From the NCBI GenBank assembly GCA_051656645.1, contig JBOGCH010000020.1:124001-188000 (forward strand): a DNA stretch of 64,000 nucleotides, written 5' to 3'. Shown piece after piece: positions 18,810 to 29,081 of the stretch; the first letter of the stretch is position 1; every line of letters starts with the position of its first letter. A program made the translations under genes and the position numbers. The notes below the pieces were generated by a model. The model saw only the letters and a list, made by a program, of their open reading frames with translations. It searched no databases and had not been told where the DNA came from. The DNA is from JBOGCH01 sp051656645. GTDB lineage: Bacteria > Bacteroidota > Bacteroidia > Bacteroidales > Marinifilaceae.

Positions 18810-20597
18810 TTAATCCAGTTTAAGAACTGCTAAGAATGCTTTTTGAGGCACCTCAACGTTACCAATCTGTTTCATACGTTTCTTACCTTTCTTCTGCTTT
18901 TCAAGAAGTTTACGTTTACGCGAAATATCACCACCGTAACACTTAGCCGTAACGTCCTTACGCACAGCTTTAATAGTTTCACGAGCAATAACTTTAGCTC
19001 CAATCGCTGCCTGAATTGCAATATCAAACTGCTGACGTGGAATTAAATCTTTCAACTTCTCACAAATACGGCGTCCAAAGCCATAAGCATTGTCAAAGTG
19101 AATTAATGCCGAAAGAGCATCCACACTCTCTCCGTTAAGTAGAATATCTAATTTAACAAGGTGTGCACGACGGTAACCAATACGTACATAGTCAAATGAA
19201 GCGTATCCTTTTGTAATACTTTTCAGTTTATCGTAGAAGTCAAATACAATCTCTCCTAATGGCATCTCGTAGGTAAGCTCTAAACGGTTACCCGAGTGAT
19301 ATTGCTGATTTAATAACACACCGCGTTTTGTTAAACATAGTGTCATAATTTGCCCCACATAGTCAGGAGGTGTAATAACCTGCGCGCGGATAAATGGCTC
19401 CTCAATATAATCTAGTGCTGTTGCCGTAGGCATGTCCGACGGGTTATGCATCTCAAAAGTCTCGCCTTTTGTTGTGTGCGCAATGTACATAACGTTGGGA
19501 ACTGTTGTAATAACGTTCATGTCAAACTCACGGTCCAAACGCTCTTGGATAATCTCCATGTGTAACATTCCAAGGAAACCGCAACGGAATCCAAATCCTA
19601 ACGCTGCCGATGATTCCGGCTCAAATGTCAACGAAGCATCGTTTAATTGTAACTTCTCAATAGAAGCACGTAAGTCTTCATAATCCTCAGCATCTATCGG
19701 ATAAATTCCGGCAAATACCATTGGTTTCACCTCTTCAAATCCGTCAATAGCATTAGTACAAGGGCGTGCCACGTGAGTAATGGTATCACCCACTTTCACC
19801 TCTGCCGAAGCTTTAATTCCTGAAATAATGTAACCTACGTCTCCTGTCTTCAACTCCTTGCGTGGCTCCTGATTAAGGCGTAGTACACCAATTTCATCAG
19901 CCAAATACTCTTTGCCCGTATTCACAAACTTAACGCGATCGCCCGACTTTAAGCTACCGTTAAGAATACGACAATAAGTAATAATACCGCGGAATGAGTT
20001 AAACTCCGAGTCAAAAATCAACGCTTCAAGCGGTGCCTCAGGGTCGCCCGTAGGTGCCGGTACACGGTCAATAATAGCTTCTAATATGTTCTCAACACCT
20101 AAGCCAGTTTTTCCACTAGCTTCAATGATATCCTCTTGTTTACAGCCAATAAGTTCAATAATCTGGTCGCGTACCTCGTCCGGCATTGCGTTTGGCATAT
20201 CCATTTTGTTCATAATTGGAATAATCTCCAAGTCATTTTCAATGGCAAGATACAAATTGGAAATTGTTTGCGCCTGAATTCCTTGCGTTGCATCCACAAT
20301 CAACAATGCGCCTTCGCAAGCGGCAATTGAACGGGAAACCTCATACGAGAAGTCAACGTGTCCCGGAGTGTCAATCAGGTTAAGCACATATTTCTCACCC
20401 TTAAATTGATAATCCATTTGGATGGCATGACTCTTAATTGTAATTCCACGCTCACGTTCAAGATCCATATTATCCAGTACCTGCGCCTGCAAGTCCTTGC
20501 CCACTACGGTGTTGGTGTGCTCCAACAAACGGTCGGCCAAAGTACTTTTACCATGGTCAATGTGTGCGATAATACAGAAGTTTCTGATATTCTTCAT
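18810..20597 (-). CDS. lepA: Elongation factor 4 (LepA), back-translocating ribosomal GTPase
   Basis: 595 residues, the standard length. N-terminal GTPase domain: AHIDHGKSTLADRLL (G1), RGITIKSHA (G2), DTPGHVDF (G3) and NKMDMP (G4). It is followed by EF-G-like domains II, III and V and the LepA-specific C-terminal domain (AKCYGGDISRKRKLLEKQKK), which has no counterpart in EF-G. It acts on the ribosome in translation quality or initiation. Monocistronic, flanked by terminators on both sides. Confidence 0.96.
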   Translation of the reverse strand: MKNIRNFCIIAHIDHGKSTLADRLLEHTNTVVGKDLQAQVLDNMDLERERGITIKSHAIQMDYQFKGEKYVLNLIDTPGHVDFSYEVSRSIAACEGALLIVDATQGIQAQTISNLYLAIENDLEIIPIMNKMDMPNAMPDEVRDQIIELIGCKQEDIIEASGKTGLGVENILEAIIDRVPAPTGDPEAPLEALIFDSEFNSFRGIITYCRILNGSLKSGDRVKFVNTGKEYLADEIGVLRLNQEPRKELKTGDVGYIISGIKASAEVKVGDTITHVARPCTNAIDGFEEVKPMVFAGIYPIDAEDYEDLRASIEKLQLNDASLTFEPESSAALGFGFRCGFLGMLHMEIIQERLDREFDMNVITTVPNVMYIAHTTKGETFEMHNPSDMPTATALDYIEEPFIRAQVITPPDYVGQIMTLCLTKRGVLLNQQYHSGNRLELTYEMPLGEIVFDFYDKLKSITKGYASFDYVRIGYRRAHLVKLDILLNGESVDALSALIHFDNAYGFGRRICEKLKDLIPRQQFDIAIQAAIGAKVIARETIKAVRKDVTAKCYGGDISRKRKLLEKQKKGKKRMKQIGNVEVPQKAFLAVLKLD

Positions 20598-20757
20598 ATA
20601 TGTATAAACTTATTATTATATCTGTTTCAGTTGCTTTGTTACGCGTACTCCAGTTTCATTACGTAACCCTTTAGGACACTATACGTTGCAGAGCCTAAAA
20701 TTGCACTGTAAAGATAATCAAAAAACGGGGATTTTAAAACTCAAATGGTCCATGCGC

Positions 20758-20791
20758 TAAAAAAGCTACACAATAATATTATCATGTAGCT
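20758..20791 (-). terminator. Terminator of the ispD-glycosyltransferase unit
   Basis: On the minus strand AGCTACA pairs with TGTAGCT around a 14-nt A/T loop, followed by TTTTTTAG, 50 bp after the glycosyltransferase stop codon. Confidence 0.6.
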
Positions 20792-20841
20792 CTCAGCTTT
20801 TCGTTACAAAACAAATTGTAACGTATATTGTAAAAATGGCA

Positions 20842-21768
20842 TTAAAAATTTCGTTTAATGCCAAGTAATCCACAACTAATCCAGTATCTAAACTTTATTA
20901 ACATACATCCCTTTTCCGGTTGCATGCGCAGCGTGTAGCCCGTTGCAAGTACAAGTGTTCCTGCCCACTTCACAGCCTCAACTAGTAAGCGTTTTCCAAA
21001 CTCACCACTCTGTTTGGTACGTATACGTTCGCCATAACCTGTTCCCACCGCTTGGCGCTCAATAAATTGCTCTGTTGTTCGCTCCTCAGGCACACAGTGA
21101 CGTACTACAATGTCGGGAGAATATCCCACTAACACACCATAGTCAATAAGCCGAAATGCAACATCCTTCTCCTCGCCGCCTAAAAGCGACTCTTTGGTAC
21201 GTCCCAATGCCACATTAAACCCGCCAATGGCTTGTAAACAATCCATCCGGAAGCTCATATTTCCGCCACGCGGGTAGTTTTGCTTTTTGCCCTTCATTAC
21301 AAATGGCTTGTCCGATGGGAGATAATAACCAAACAGTGAATCCATGTACTTATTTCCCCATTTAGGTACGGGACATAAGTAGTTTAAATAAATGGCACCG
21401 CCCACCTCGCCAATAGTGGGATGAGTATCAAAAAATGCAACCACTTTCTCCAAATAGTCCGGTTGTAACAATGCGTCATCGTCGCCAAAGGATATATACT
21501 CGCCTTGAGCCTCGGCAATACCCCGATTGCGTCCGTAGGACAATCCCTGATTGGTTTCAACCATGTAGCGAATATGCATTTGTGGGTGTCGCTCCATGAA
21601 CTCCTTACACAATTGTTCTGTATTATCACTGCTATTGTTATCAATAAGCAGTACTTCAAATAAGGAAATAGGCAGTGATTGCTGTTCAATGGACTCAAAA
21701 AGCCCAGGTAAAAACCTTGCCCTGTTGTATGTGGCTATTGCTAGCGAGATGCGTGGTTTAGTATCCAT
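20842..21768 (-). CDS. Glycosyltransferase family 2
   Basis: 308 residues. SLAIATYNRARFLPGLFESI opens a GT-A fold, and ISFGDDDALLQPDYLEK (about 93-109) supplies the acidic nucleotide-sugar/metal site. GGNMSFRMDCLQAIGGFN and the LGGEEKDVAFRL block are typical of GT2 enzymes working on surface polysaccharides. The ATG follows the ispD stop codon with no gap (TAAATG), so the two are translationally coupled. Donor and acceptor unknown. A flippase gene upstream suggests a cell-surface glycan role. Confidence 0.85.
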   Translation of the reverse strand: MDTKPRISLAIATYNRARFLPGLFESIEQQSLPISLFEVLLIDNNSSDNTEQLCKEFMERHPQMHIRYMVETNQGLSYGRNRGIAEAQGEYISFGDDDALLQPDYLEKVVAFFDTHPTIGEVGGAIYLNYLCPVPKWGNKYMDSLFGYYLPSDKPFVMKGKKQNYPRGGNMSFRMDCLQAIGGFNVALGRTKESLLGGEEKDVAFRLIDYGVLVGYSPDIVVRHCVPEERTTEQFIERQAVGTGYGERIRTKQSGEFGKRLLVEAVKWAGTLVLATGYTLRMQPEKGCMLIKFRYWISCGLLGIKRNF

Positions 21769-22467
21769 TTACTTCTCCGTATTAAGCAGATGTTCAACAA
21801 ATTCAATATCCTCTTTATAGGTTATCTTAATATTACGCTCTTCGCCTTCGGCTACGTAAACAGCAACTTCGGGCATGTACTTTAGTACCACGCTGCAATC
21901 GTCCGTCGGATTAAAAAACTCATCGCTCATCCCCAGTTTATATGCCTGTGTAATGGTCGATAATTTAAATCCTTGTGGAGTTTGCGCTCGGCGTAATGAT
22001 GAGCGTACGGGTACATGTTTCAAAAGGTTGTTATCATCAATCTGTAAAATTGTATCTACAACCGGCACTCCCACGTTCACAGCCCTATATTCCGTAAGCG
22101 CGGAAATAACGCGGTCTATGAGTGCTGACGAAACCATGGGGCGTACAGCATCATGTATTAAAATATTAGCATCCTCCATATCATCTAGTGCATTAATAGC
22201 AGCAAGGGAAGAGTGATAGCGCTCGCTGCCTCCAGACAATACCTTGCATACTTTTTGCCACCCGTTGGCCGCAATAAGTTCATGTATCTGTGTGTGGAAA
22301 TCTTTGTGTATAACCACTATTATGGCATCAATATGCGGGTGTTGCTCAAATGCCGCAACACTGTGTTCAATCACCGTACGTCCGGCAAGTGGTAAGAATT
22401 GTTTTGGTACATCGGCGCCCAAGCGTTTACCGCTTCCGCCGGCTAAAAGGATAGCTACATTCTTCAT
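21769..22467 (-). CDS. ispD: 2-C-methyl-D-erythritol 4-phosphate cytidylyltransferase (or paralogous cytidylyltransferase)
   Basis: 232 residues with the nucleotide-binding signature ILLAGGSGKRLGADVPKQF at residues 6-24, then HDAVRPMVS, RRAQTPQGFK and TDDCSVV, all conserved in IspD. It forms CDP-methylerythritol in the MEP isoprenoid pathway. A paralogue making CDP-ribitol or a similar activated polyol is possible because its partner is a glycosyltransferase, but residue pattern and length fit IspD well. Confidence 0.88.
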   Translation of the reverse strand: MKNVAILLAGGSGKRLGADVPKQFLPLAGRTVIEHSVAAFEQHPHIDAIIVVIHKDFHTQIHELIAANGWQKVCKVLSGGSERYHSSLAAINALDDMEDANILIHDAVRPMVSSALIDRVISALTEYRAVNVGVPVVDTILQIDDNNLLKHVPVRSSLRRAQTPQGFKLSTITQAYKLGMSDEFFNPTDDCSVVLKYMPEVAVYVAEGEERNIKITYKEDIEFVEHLLNTEK

Positions 22468-22609
22468 GTCAATAATTTTGCGCTTTTATGCAAAATTATC
22501 AATTCCTTACATATTCACAATGAGCAAATAGGAGCTTTTCCATTCATTAAGAAGAATAAATGGAGGAATGTGTTGAAAATTATATATTTAAGCAGATGTC
22601 TTTGTCTGA

Positions 22610-24088
22610 TTATTGCTTCTTTAAAAGGTATTTATCAACCTTCTCATTTAAATCGTCCGAGATGCGCAGAAAATAAATTCCCGGCAAAAATATTACACCA
22701 ATCACGGCGCTTCTATAAATTGCATCAAGCCACGGACTTTGTAAAACAGGCATAAATAAATTAACAATGAGCAGCGCGCCCATAAGCAATAGAAAACGTA
22801 CCATGCCCCAACATAGAGGTGTGGCCTTTAAGCGCCTCACAATAAATAGCTGATTAAGCGTGTATACAATAATACACGTAAGGAAAGTTGCTAAAGCAGC
22901 GCCGTTAATACCCCACACAGGGATAAGTAAAAGGTTAAACAACACTGTAATACCAGATATCACAACTGTAAAAACAAATGTCCAATAGTACAGTTTGCTG
23001 TAGCTTACAATTTTATTACTAAAACCAAATATCATCTCAATAAGCTTGGCGCAGCCAATAAAGAAAACCACCCATTTCCCTTCATCATACACGTCGCCAT
23101 TAGGGATAATACGGAAGATGTTATCAATGTTTATCCATATAAACATAAACACCACACCCGCAATTAGCAATTGGTGTAAAGAAACCATCTTATTGAGGCG
23201 CTTTACTTCCTCAAAATTACCGTCTCTTACCGCTTGTGACGCTAAGGGAGCAGATATAGCCGATATGGAACGAGAGGGTATTTCAACCACCATGGCCATG
23301 TAAAAAGCAATGGTAAAGATTCCCGCAGATGATAATCCCATTTGCGATCCCACCATAATAATGTCCAACTTACTAACCAGTACTGCACCAATGCCACCTA
23401 CCACCACAAAAAGCATGTACCGGATAATGGATCTGCGTAAGTCGGGAGTAATGAAATGATTATTGTGCTTAAGGGATACTGAACCAATGCTAGGCAGATA
23501 TAACCATCCCAACACGGCGCACAACGCATACGCAATTACCGTACCTGCCACGAGGCCGGTAATGCCGTAAAATTGAAATGCAAACAGCACGTAAACTACA
23601 ATTAAAAACAATCGGACTACAACCTCTCTTATTAATCGTGGAACAGTGATTCGCATAAGTAAGTTGGCGTAACTCTCCACTAAGCCCATGCCAATAAGGC
23701 ATATGGTGAGTGGTACAATCCACCATTTATACTCCACAAACATTGCCGACTTCTCTGAAAACATTAAGTTTATGGGATAATCCAACGCCAAGAAAGCCAA
23801 AACAAAAAGACCTAACCCGAAAAGGCTAGTCATAGTCATATAGTAAAATAAACCGTTATTATTTTCGCCACCTTTAAAATAGGGGAAATAGCGCATTGCT
23901 GTTGCAGGTACGCCAAATTGGGCCAAATAAGAAAATAAAATTGCAACCTCAAGGAGCAATTTGGTTAAACCAATCTCCTCGGGTTGCAAAAATTCAGTAA
24001 CAATAAACATTGTGGTTAAAAAGCCGATAAATGTACCGACATAATTTACTATCGTCGCCTTTAGGCTTTGTCTTAAAATAACTCCCAC
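22610..24088 (-). CDS. Polysaccharide flippase (MATE/Wzx-like)
   Basis: 492 residues with about 14 hydrophobic helices. The N-terminus (SLKATIVNYVGTFIGFLTTMF) and the segment LVSKLDIIMVGSQMGLSSAGIFTIAF are typical of the polysaccharide-transporter family that flips lipid-linked oligosaccharides across the inner membrane. It sits 26 bp after the U32 gene and upstream of ispD and a GT2 gene, consistent with one envelope-synthesis operon. Confidence 0.85.
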   Translation of the reverse strand: MGVILRQSLKATIVNYVGTFIGFLTTMFIVTEFLQPEEIGLTKLLLEVAILFSYLAQFGVPATAMRYFPYFKGGENNNGLFYYMTMTSLFGLGLFVLAFLALDYPINLMFSEKSAMFVEYKWWIVPLTICLIGMGLVESYANLLMRITVPRLIREVVVRLFLIVVYVLFAFQFYGITGLVAGTVIAYALCAVLGWLYLPSIGSVSLKHNNHFITPDLRRSIIRYMLFVVVGGIGAVLVSKLDIIMVGSQMGLSSAGIFTIAFYMAMVVEIPSRSISAISAPLASQAVRDGNFEEVKRLNKMVSLHQLLIAGVVFMFIWINIDNIFRIIPNGDVYDEGKWVVFFIGCAKLIEMIFGFSNKIVSYSKLYYWTFVFTVVISGITVLFNLLLIPVWGINGAALATFLTCIIVYTLNQLFIVRRLKATPLCWGMVRFLLLMGALLIVNLFMPVLQSPWLDAIYRSAVIGVIFLPGIYFLRISDDLNEKVDKYLLKKQ

Positions 24089-24114
24089 GGTATGTTTATG
24101 TTTATTTCAGTCTA

Positions 24115-25374
24115 TTATTGTTGTATCATTTCCGGTGTCGTGTCCACAAATTTGTACAAACGGTCAGAACGGCGAACACGTTCTCCAACGGCAAGTGAAA
24201 AAATATCACCTTTGGTTACCTTATCCACTTTTTTGTTGTCCACGCGTAACTCATCTACTGTTATCTTCAATACGCCGGTAGTAGGACCAATAATAAGTAC
24301 CTCCTCACCAACGCTTAAATCAAAGGATTCCAAACGGAATTCCGCTACGTTAATATTTGCAAAAAAGTTAGTAACAGTTCCAATGGCCACCTTCTTCTTG
24401 GTCGATTTTGAACCGTACACCTCACTCCACTCTCCAAGACGTTGTCCTAAATAATATCCGTCCCAGAAACCACGGTTAAACACCGTTGCCAATCGCTCTT
24501 TCCAGGCATCAATTTTCTCGCGGTTATACGTGCCGTCCAAATAACTGTTCAATGCTTCATTGTAGCACTCACAAACGGTACGTACATACTCAGCGCTACG
24601 AGCACGTCCTTCAATTTTAAATACACGTACGCCGGCATCTGCCATTTTGTTTACAAAACCAATGGTACATAAATCCTTTGGCGACATAATGTATTCATTC
24701 TCAATGTCAAGCTCCATACCGGTTTCTTTGTCGGTTACCGTGTATGACTTACGGCAAGCCTGGAAGCAAGCACCTCTGTTAGCCGATGCATTACGCTCAT
24801 GTAAACTTAAATAGCATTTACCTGAAACTGCCATACACAACGCCCCGTGCGCAAACATTTCAATTTCAATTAACTCGCCCTTAGGTCCGCGTAAATCCTC
24901 TTCAATAATGCGTCGGTGAATCTCGGCCACACGGTCCATATTCAACTCCCTTGCCAATACAACAACATCTGCATATTGGGAGTAGAATTTAACAACATCA
25001 TAGTTGGTAATGTTACATTGCGTACTTATGTGTACTTCAACACCTACCTGACGCGCGTATAGAATGGCTGCAATGTCCGAAGCGATAATAGCGCTAACGC
25101 CTGCTTCTTTCGCACAGTCAATAATTCGCTGCATGCGATCCAACTCATTGTTGTATATTATGGTATTTACCGTAAGGTAACTTTTCAAATTGTGCTCCCG
25201 ACAAATGGAAGCTATGTTGCGCAAATCATCAAGTGTGAAATTGGCAGCGCTGCGCGCGCGCATATTTAATCCCTCCACACCAAAATAGATAGAGTTTGCA
25301 CCTCCTTGTATGGCTGCGTAAAGCGACTCGTAGGAACCTACGGGAGCCATTATCTCAAAATCGTTTCTGTTCAT
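24115..25374 (-). CDS. Peptidase U32-family protein (RNA hydroxylase type)
   Basis: 419 residues: N-terminal barrel (EIMAPVGSYESLYAAIQGGANSIY), then the U32 signature region FAHGALCMAVSGKCYLS followed by NRGACFQACRKSY, whose cysteines are the likely Fe-S ligands, and a C-terminal beta domain. Family members once called collagenases are now known mainly as hydroxylases of 23S rRNA or tRNA (RlhA, TrhP). Which target applies here cannot be read. Start just inside a 524-bp divergent gap with the SusC gene. Confidence 0.85.
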   Translation of the reverse strand: MNRNDFEIMAPVGSYESLYAAIQGGANSIYFGVEGLNMRARSAANFTLDDLRNIASICREHNLKSYLTVNTIIYNNELDRMQRIIDCAKEAGVSAIIASDIAAILYARQVGVEVHISTQCNITNYDVVKFYSQYADVVVLARELNMDRVAEIHRRIIEEDLRGPKGELIEIEMFAHGALCMAVSGKCYLSLHERNASANRGACFQACRKSYTVTDKETGMELDIENEYIMSPKDLCTIGFVNKMADAGVRVFKIEGRARSAEYVRTVCECYNEALNSYLDGTYNREKIDAWKERLATVFNRGFWDGYYLGQRLGEWSEVYGSKSTKKKVAIGTVTNFFANINVAEFRLESFDLSVGEEVLIIGPTTGVLKITVDELRVDNKKVDKVTKGDIFSLAVGERVRRSDRLYKFVDTTPEMIQQ

Positions 25375-25599
25375 CTCTATTTCATTGTCATTTAAGTAAC
25401 AAAGGTACTCAATTTATTGACCCTCTGAAACAGAAGAAGTGAAAATGTGGTGTAAAACAGTTTAATGAATCTAAATAACGAAACTTGGTACAATTTATTA
25501 TTTGGCTCTAAACCGTATAATTTATTCGCCATTTGTAGTAATATAATTAAATACCGTATGCGTATTCTGTGGTCTCCTTCCTAACACCCGCTCCGTATT

Positions 25600-25686
25600 T
25601 CATTCAGGTTTCATTCAGGTTTCATTCAGGTTTGCCCCCCAAAACCTGAATGAAACCACAATGAAACCACAATGAAACCTGAATCA
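25600..25686. repeat. Dispersed palindromic element of 11-bp units, copy 2
   Basis: Three leftward units TCATTCAGGTT, a 10-nt C-rich centre, then AACCTGAATGA, two AACCACAATGA and AACCTGAATCA. The left flank holds CACCCGCTCCG, the reverse complement of the flank on the right of copy 1, so the two copies are inverted relative to one another. It lies in the divergent gap 25375-25898 between the U32 and SusC genes. The remainder of that gap is A/T-rich, and I could not assign a clear promoter in it. Confidence 0.8.
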
Positions 25687-25898
25687 GATAGTAATAGCAT
25701 ATGGGGAGAGGTATTGTTTTTATAACTGTAAATAATATTAAAAGCAGAGATTAAAAGCGTTTAATGTGTATAAAATAATGAGAGTATATGTTGTCTATTT
25801 AATGTGCTAATATTTGCTTATCTTGTGTAATAATTAGTTAACACAAATAAGTTGAATTTACATGAATATGCGCGGAAACAATATGAGGAGGGATAGAG

Positions 25899-28800
25899 AT
25901 GAGTAGAGTGCTTCGAATCTTTTTATTGAGTCTTATAACTATGACGATAATCCCAACTTTTGCACAGAGAATAAGAGTAAAGGGAGTTGTTTCCGATGTT
26001 GCTGGGCGCTTAATACAAGGTGCTACAGTAATGAAAAAAGATAGCGGATTAAGTACCTTGACTAACGAAATGGGAGAATATACGCTTTTAGTTAATAAAG
26101 GCGAATGTCTGCTGTTTTTATCTGTTGGTATGAAGAAGTGTGAAGCAATAATAGAAGATAGTATACTAAACATAAGCTTAATCTCAGAACCTTTATTGAT
26201 GGATGAGGTTATTGTAACCGCTCTTGACATAAAGCACCCCAACCGTAGTTTGGGTTACTCCGCAACCACCTTTAACAAGGGGCAATTGGAGCGTAACCGT
26301 AGTAATGAAATAATGACCTCATTGCAAGGCAAGGTTGCGGGAGTCCAAATTAGTAGTACATCTACAGATCCTGGTGCTTCCTCCTCTGTAATTATTCGCG
26401 GGTTCTCGTCTTTAAACGGTAACAATCAGCCGTTGTATATTTTGGATGGTGTACCACTAAGCAATAATGCAAAATTATCTGGCGATGCTTTGAATAACGG
26501 ATTTGATTTTGGTAGTGGAATAAATTTAATTAATCCGGACAATATAGAAACCATAACAGTACTAAAAGGCGCTGCAGCAACTGCGCTCTATGGTTCGCGA
26601 GCGGCCAATGGTGTGGTGTTACTGTCCTCCAAACAGGATAAAGAAGGAAGGGGAATGTCCATTTCTTTGAGTTCTACGGTTCAAATCTCTTCTGTTTTGC
26701 GTTTGCCCGAGTTTCAAAATAGTTTCGGACAGGGATATTATGGAGCGGAGGATGTAAATGAAAATACCAGTTGGGGGCCTGAGTTTGATAACCGTTGGCA
26801 TGAGTGGGGAAATATATACAATGGGATACGTAAAAGTAAACGTTATGTGTCGCAAAAAGACAATGTGCGTAGATTCTTTGACACGGGGGTAATGACCTCT
26901 AATAGTATCACCGCAACAGGAGGTAATGAAACCACTAATTTTAGAGCCGGATATAATAACGTGACCGATAATGGGATTATGCCGGGTAAAGCCGATAGAT
27001 ATGTGCGCAATGTATTTTCAATTAGCGGTTCGCATATTTTTGGCAGGTTGGCTTTAAGTGCTAATGTAAATATTGGCGAACAAAAAAATAGTTTTGCCGC
27101 AACGGGGCAAGGCATGACTGTTGTAAGTAGTTTATACCAAATACCTAGAGATATTGATATAACAGGATTGAAAGATTATGTCAATGACCCATATAACACG
27201 CCTGAGTACTACTTCTCTCCATACGGAGTTACCAATCCTTATTGGATATTGGATAACACAACAAATAATTTCAAACAGCAAAAAATATTTGGAAAGGTAC
27301 AGGCGGATATTTGCATCACGCGGAATTTAGAAGGTGTTTATCGTTTAGGTTATGATGCCACTGATAATGAAACCAAACTAGCAACACCCAAACTAGAACT
27401 GATGGAGGGAACTCCCAATGCGGACCAGATATGGATGCCTGGATCCGTTAGTAAAGGTATGGAGCGCAGCCGTGAGGTAAATCATGAATTTATGCTTACC
27501 TATAACAAACGGATTAATGGATTCAAGACAACTATTTTGGCCGGGGCAAATATGAATGAAATGAAATATTCGTCTGTGTTTAATAAGGTAACAGGTTTGG
27601 AAATTCCCGGCTTTGAACATATTACGAATTCTGCATCGGCAGCAAAAGTAAATGAAAGAAGTTCTTTGCGACGTCTGTTTGGCCTATTTGGACAAGCAGA
27701 GTTTAGCTTCAATGAGTTGTTATTCTTAACGGTTACTGCTCGTAATGACTGGTCGTCTACATTACCCAAGGGAAAAAGAGACTATTTCTATCCCGGAGCA
27801 ACGGGAGCTTTTGTTTTCTCGGAATTGTTGTCAGAGCAAGCACGTAATGTATTATCCTACGCAAAATTGCGCGTAGCGTATGGACGTACGGGTAACGATG
27901 CCGATCCCTATATGTTAACGCCTTATTATGTCCAGGGGTACGGCAGTAATTTATTTGGAAATATAACTTTCCCGTTGTCGGGAATAAACTCATATACCTA
28001 TGGTAATAGGTTAGGCAATGCAGGTTTGAGTCCGGAAATATCTGATGAGATTGAAGCCGGTGGGTGTGTTACTTTTTGGAAAGGATTCCTGTCGGTAGAT
28101 GTAGCTTTTTATAAACGTACTAGCGATAAACAGATATTTAATATTGGCGTAGACCCGTCAACAGGTTTCAGCTCGCAGGTAACAAACTTGGGTAAAATAT
28201 CCAATCAGGGCGTGGAGTTATTGGTAAATGTTGTCCCGGTTAAATACAAAGGCGGAAGCTGGGAGGTAAGTGTTAATTACACAAAAAACAAGAATAGAGT
28301 GGAGAGCTTACCTGCAGAATTTGGTAACGAGGTTAACTTGTATGATTTGGGAATGTCTACCTCTGCAACACATTTAGTGGCAAGAGTTGGACAACCAATA
28401 GGAGAGTATAGGGTAACAATGCCTAAACGCGCCCCCGACGGATCGATAATAGTAAATGGTAACAACGGAATGCCGGTTGCAAATCCGGAATTACAATATT
28501 ACCATGATATGAACTCAAAGTATGAATTGGGTGTAATAAACAATTTAAGCCTAGGAGGATGGAATTTAAACTTCTGTTTTGATGTACGTAACGGTGGTTA
28601 TATGTATTCGCGTACCGCATACATTACGCAATTTGCCGGATCGGCTATTCAAACGGTGTATAATGATCGCCGCCCTTTTGTTGTACCTCATTCGGTAAAT
28701 GCAATTACGGATGAGAATGGAAACGTTCATTATGTAGAAAATACTACACCCGTGAGTACAGACATGATGAAGGAGTATATTGATTTAGGTGGAGAATCAA

Positions 28801-29075
28801 TGGAAGCTGCCAAATTAGTGCCGAGAGGATTTGTTAAGTTAAGAAACATATCATTGTCCTATCAGCTACCAAGCCGTTTGACAGAGAAAATGCATATTAA
28901 TGGTATGAAACTTACGCTTTACGGAAATAACTTGTTTTTATGGACACCTCGGGCCAATAGTTATATAGATCCGGAGATAAGCTCGTTTGGGAATGATTTG
29001 ATAGGACGTATGGGAGAATTTTGTGCCAATCCAACCAGAAGAAATATGGGTATTAATTTACAATTAACATTTTAA
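25899..29075 (+). CDS. SusC/RagA-type TonB-linked outer-membrane protein
   Basis: 1058 residues: signal peptide (about 1-21), carboxypeptidase-like domain (KGVVSDVAGRLIQGATV), TonB box-like MDEVIVTA, plug (LQGKVAGVQIS, SSSVIIRGFSSLNGN, LYILDGVPLS, then LKGAAATALYGSRAANGVV), and a C-terminal barrel ending MGINLQLTF. AGGAGGG stands 9 nt before the ATG. Its partner SusD starts 7 bp after its stop codon. Together they form a lidded importer for an oligomeric nutrient. No glycoside hydrolase or peptidase is adjacent, so the substrate is unknown. Confidence 0.93.
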   Translation: MSRVLRIFLLSLITMTIIPTFAQRIRVKGVVSDVAGRLIQGATVMKKDSGLSTLTNEMGEYTLLVNKGECLLFLSVGMKKCEAIIEDSILNISLISEPLLMDEVIVTALDIKHPNRSLGYSATTFNKGQLERNRSNEIMTSLQGKVAGVQISSTSTDPGASSSVIIRGFSSLNGNNQPLYILDGVPLSNNAKLSGDALNNGFDFGSGINLINPDNIETITVLKGAAATALYGSRAANGVVLLSSKQDKEGRGMSISLSSTVQISSVLRLPEFQNSFGQGYYGAEDVNENTSWGPEFDNRWHEWGNIYNGIRKSKRYVSQKDNVRRFFDTGVMTSNSITATGGNETTNFRAGYNNVTDNGIMPGKADRYVRNVFSISGSHIFGRLALSANVNIGEQKNSFAATGQGMTVVSSLYQIPRDIDITGLKDYVNDPYNTPEYYFSPYGVTNPYWILDNTTNNFKQQKIFGKVQADICITRNLEGVYRLGYDATDNETKLATPKLELMEGTPNADQIWMPGSVSKGMERSREVNHEFMLTYNKRINGFKTTILAGANMNEMKYSSVFNKVTGLEIPGFEHITNSASAAKVNERSSLRRLFGLFGQAEFSFNELLFLTVTARNDWSSTLPKGKRDYFYPGATGAFVFSELLSEQARNVLSYAKLRVAYGRTGNDADPYMLTPYYVQGYGSNLFGNITFPLSGINSYTYGNRLGNAGLSPEISDEIEAGGCVTFWKGFLSVDVAFYKRTSDKQIFNIGVDPSTGFSSQVTNLGKISNQGVELLVNVVPVKYKGGSWEVSVNYTKNKNRVESLPAEFGNEVNLYDLGMSTSATHLVARVGQPIGEYRVTMPKRAPDGSIIVNGNNGMPVANPELQYYHDMNSKYELGVINNLSLGGWNLNFCFDVRNGGYMYSRTAYITQFAGSAIQTVYNDRRPFVVPHSVNAITDENGNVHYVENTTPVSTDMMKEYIDLGGESMEAAKLVPRGFVKLRNISLSYQLPSRLTEKMHINGMKLTLYGNNLFLWTPRANSYIDPEISSFGNDLIGRMGEFCANPTRRNMGINLQLTF

Positions 29076-29081
29076 GGAAGT

